Notes under the pieces: generated by a model
The model's input: the letters and a program-made list of their open reading frames with translations, nothing else
What the model was told of the DNA's origin: nothing
Database searches by the model: none
Shown here: positions 62,992 to 64,000 of the stretch, piece by piece
How the letters are laid out: every line of letters starts with the position of its first letter
Numbering within the stretch: position 1 is the stretch's first letter
Source: Colius striatus
Taxonomy: Eukaryota > Chordata > Aves > Coliiformes > Coliidae
Length of the DNA: 64,000 nt
NCBI RefSeq assembly: GCF_028858725.1
Contig: NC_084763.1
Span: 4,526,001 to 4,590,000 of the forward strand
Direction of reading: 5' to 3'
Made by a program: the position numbers and the translations under genes

Positions 62992-63119
62992 CTGATAGTG
63001 CTTAGCTGCAGCTTTTAGTCCTTCATCGTTATCTAAATTCTGTTCTGCTGCAATCTGGCTTGCCAGTGCTCCACAGTTGAACAACACACAGGTCTTCTCA
63101 TACCCCAAACTTGCCAGAG
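62992..63119 (-). CDS. PDCD6IP: ALIX coding exon, Bro1 domain (human residues 112-154)
   Basis: First exon in the window, 128 bases. It opens with two bases completing a split Ala codon, then 42 codons from LASLGYEKTC to AAAKHYQ. The acceptor is TTGATTGCAG and the donor CAG|GTATGG, phase 0. It encodes helices of the banana-shaped Bro1 domain, which binds CHMP4 and recruits ESCRT-III. Differences from human ALIX are conservative (S121T, A128G, I148A). Exons for residues 1-111 lie beyond the right edge; I searched the remaining 880 bases for the preceding exon and did not find it. Confidence 0.96.
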
Positions 63120-64000
63120 CTGCAATCAAGACAGACTGTTACTCATACTGTTAAGAAAAACTCCAGTGCTCTAGGATCCTACAGATGAGGCCAACGCTAG
63201 TAATATCTATACTTAGATTTAACTGTATCAATAGTTTAAAGCCAAAAGAAACCCCAATCATATTGATCTTTTAAACTCCAAGTCTTGTTATCCTGAACCC
63301 TTACATAGTCTAACTTAGTACTTGCACAAAATGTTCTGACTTGAGGAACTACAGTGGGGCATAAAGCATAGAAGTGACAGTAGGTAAATCCACACAAAAC
63401 CCTAAATAATTTGAAAGCCTTTTTAACTAGAGAGCAGCCTTTTGGCACTACAGAAACATACATGCTACTGAAGGATCATCTGAAATAGAAGTGTCCATGC
63501 ATTAATCACTTTGCAATAACTACCCAATAACATGCTCTTAGTGTATCTTGAATGCAAGACTAACTATCCTTCTCTCATGCAGGCCAAAGATTTTTAGGTG
63601 CGCTGTCTTATCATCTGTTGAAATGCAGAGAATTTTTGACCTCTCAAAGCTGTTGTTTCAAATGGAAAATGCTGACAAATATCATGGTCAAACATACTGA
63701 AATAGCTAAAGATTTACTTGGTTAAAACTTGTGCTTACTAAGCATGGCTTGTTCAGACTCAACTCCTGCAGTACTTCCTAGTCCCAGAGGATGGAGCCCA
63801 CACTTTTAGAAACAGTAATACCTGAAGAGGAACCATTTTGAATCTATTAATTGCTTTCAAAAGGTTACTGGCCATATAGAAATGCTGGAAGATACTAAAG
63901 ATTGCAGATACTAGTTTCCTGCTACTGTTAAAAAGCATCTAGACAGTCTTCTAAGAGAAGAGAGTCCAGCACAGGGCCACCAAGATGATCAGGGGACTGG
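63120..64000 (-). other. PDCD6IP intron, continues beyond window
   Basis: Phase 1 intron. I looked for the preceding ALIX exon (human residues around 85-111) on the minus strand and saw no match. A CR1 begins at the right edge. Confidence 0.8.
63961..64000 (+). mobile_element. CR1 LINE, cut by window edge
   Basis: GAGTCCAGCACAGGGCCACCAAGATGATCAGGGGACTGG matches the well-known internal CR1 block; the element continues to the right. Confidence 0.85.

Larger units (their letters stand above)
41245..64000 (-). other. PDCD6IP: PDCD6IP (ALIX) transcription unit, 3' part
   Basis: Gene span on the minus strand, cut by the right window edge. Fifteen coding exons join into one frame of 2297 bases: 2 bases of a split codon, 764 codons and a TAA stop. 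The product is ALIX, a cytosolic ESCRT-associated scaffold acting in cytokinetic abscission, multivesicular-body sorting, membrane repair and exosome formation. In-window parts are most of the Bro1 domain, the whole V domain and the whole proline-rich tail. Every intron is GT-AG. If the gene follows the mammalian 18-exon layout as I remember it, these are exons 4 to 18. Predicted full length is about 876 residues against 868 in human. Introns not listed separately (41908-42660, 42873-43244, 48688-49442, 51332-51731, 53145-53898) show nothing recognisable. Confidence 0.97.

Noticed and set aside
1..64000. CRISPR arrays, operons, riboswitches, rRNA or tRNA genes
   Set aside because: None seen; the content is vertebrate nuclear DNA and the short repeats are microsatellites or retroelements.

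Overview
The window looks like nuclear DNA from a bird. It carries many 5'-truncated CR1 LINEs whose 3' ends show the typical avian ATTCTATGATTCTATGA-type end, two solo LTRs of a kind I recognise from avian endogenous retroviruses, and one interrupted vertebrate gene with standard GT-AG introns. Nothing in it looks bacterial, organellar or phage-derived. The species cannot be fixed from sequence alone.

Right part (about 41.2 to 64 kb, minus strand): the 3' five-sixths of PDCD6IP, which encodes the ESCRT accessory protein ALIX (AIP1). I placed 15 coding exons by reading the minus strand against the known ALIX protein. All have GT-AG boundaries and matching phases. They encode 764 complete residues, from human residue 113 to the stop, and run colinear with human ALIX without gaps up to F676. 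The proline-rich tail is about 8 residues longer than in human. The start codon, promoter and first exons lie beyond base 64000. A canonical poly(A) signal with a GU-rich downstream element lies about 470 bases past the stop. The introns hold seven CR1 copies (one cut by the window edge), one antisense solo LTR and a few microsatellites.

Left part (1 to about 41.2 kb): the region downstream of PDCD6IP. I find no gene I can name. It holds scattered CR1 pieces, a second solo LTR (30.2 kb), a (GAGAA)n microsatellite (24.2 kb), a small imperfect minisatellite (36.7 kb) and long stretches with no recognisable content. This fits the gene-poor interval that lies 3' of PDCD6IP in mammals. Two short open segments with good splice sites (7.2-7.4 kb minus, 23.5-23.7 kb plus) are the only candidates for unannotated exons; both are weak.

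There is one functional system here: ALIX links CHMP4 (Bro1 domain), YPXnL cargo (V domain), and TSG101, CIN85, endophilin, CEP55 and ALG-2 (proline-rich tail). The key residues for these contacts are visible. I see no convincing undescribed system. The more testable oddities are the inverted CR1 pairs flanking ALIX exons, the Ala/Ser-rich insertion in the tail, and the two exon-like segments.
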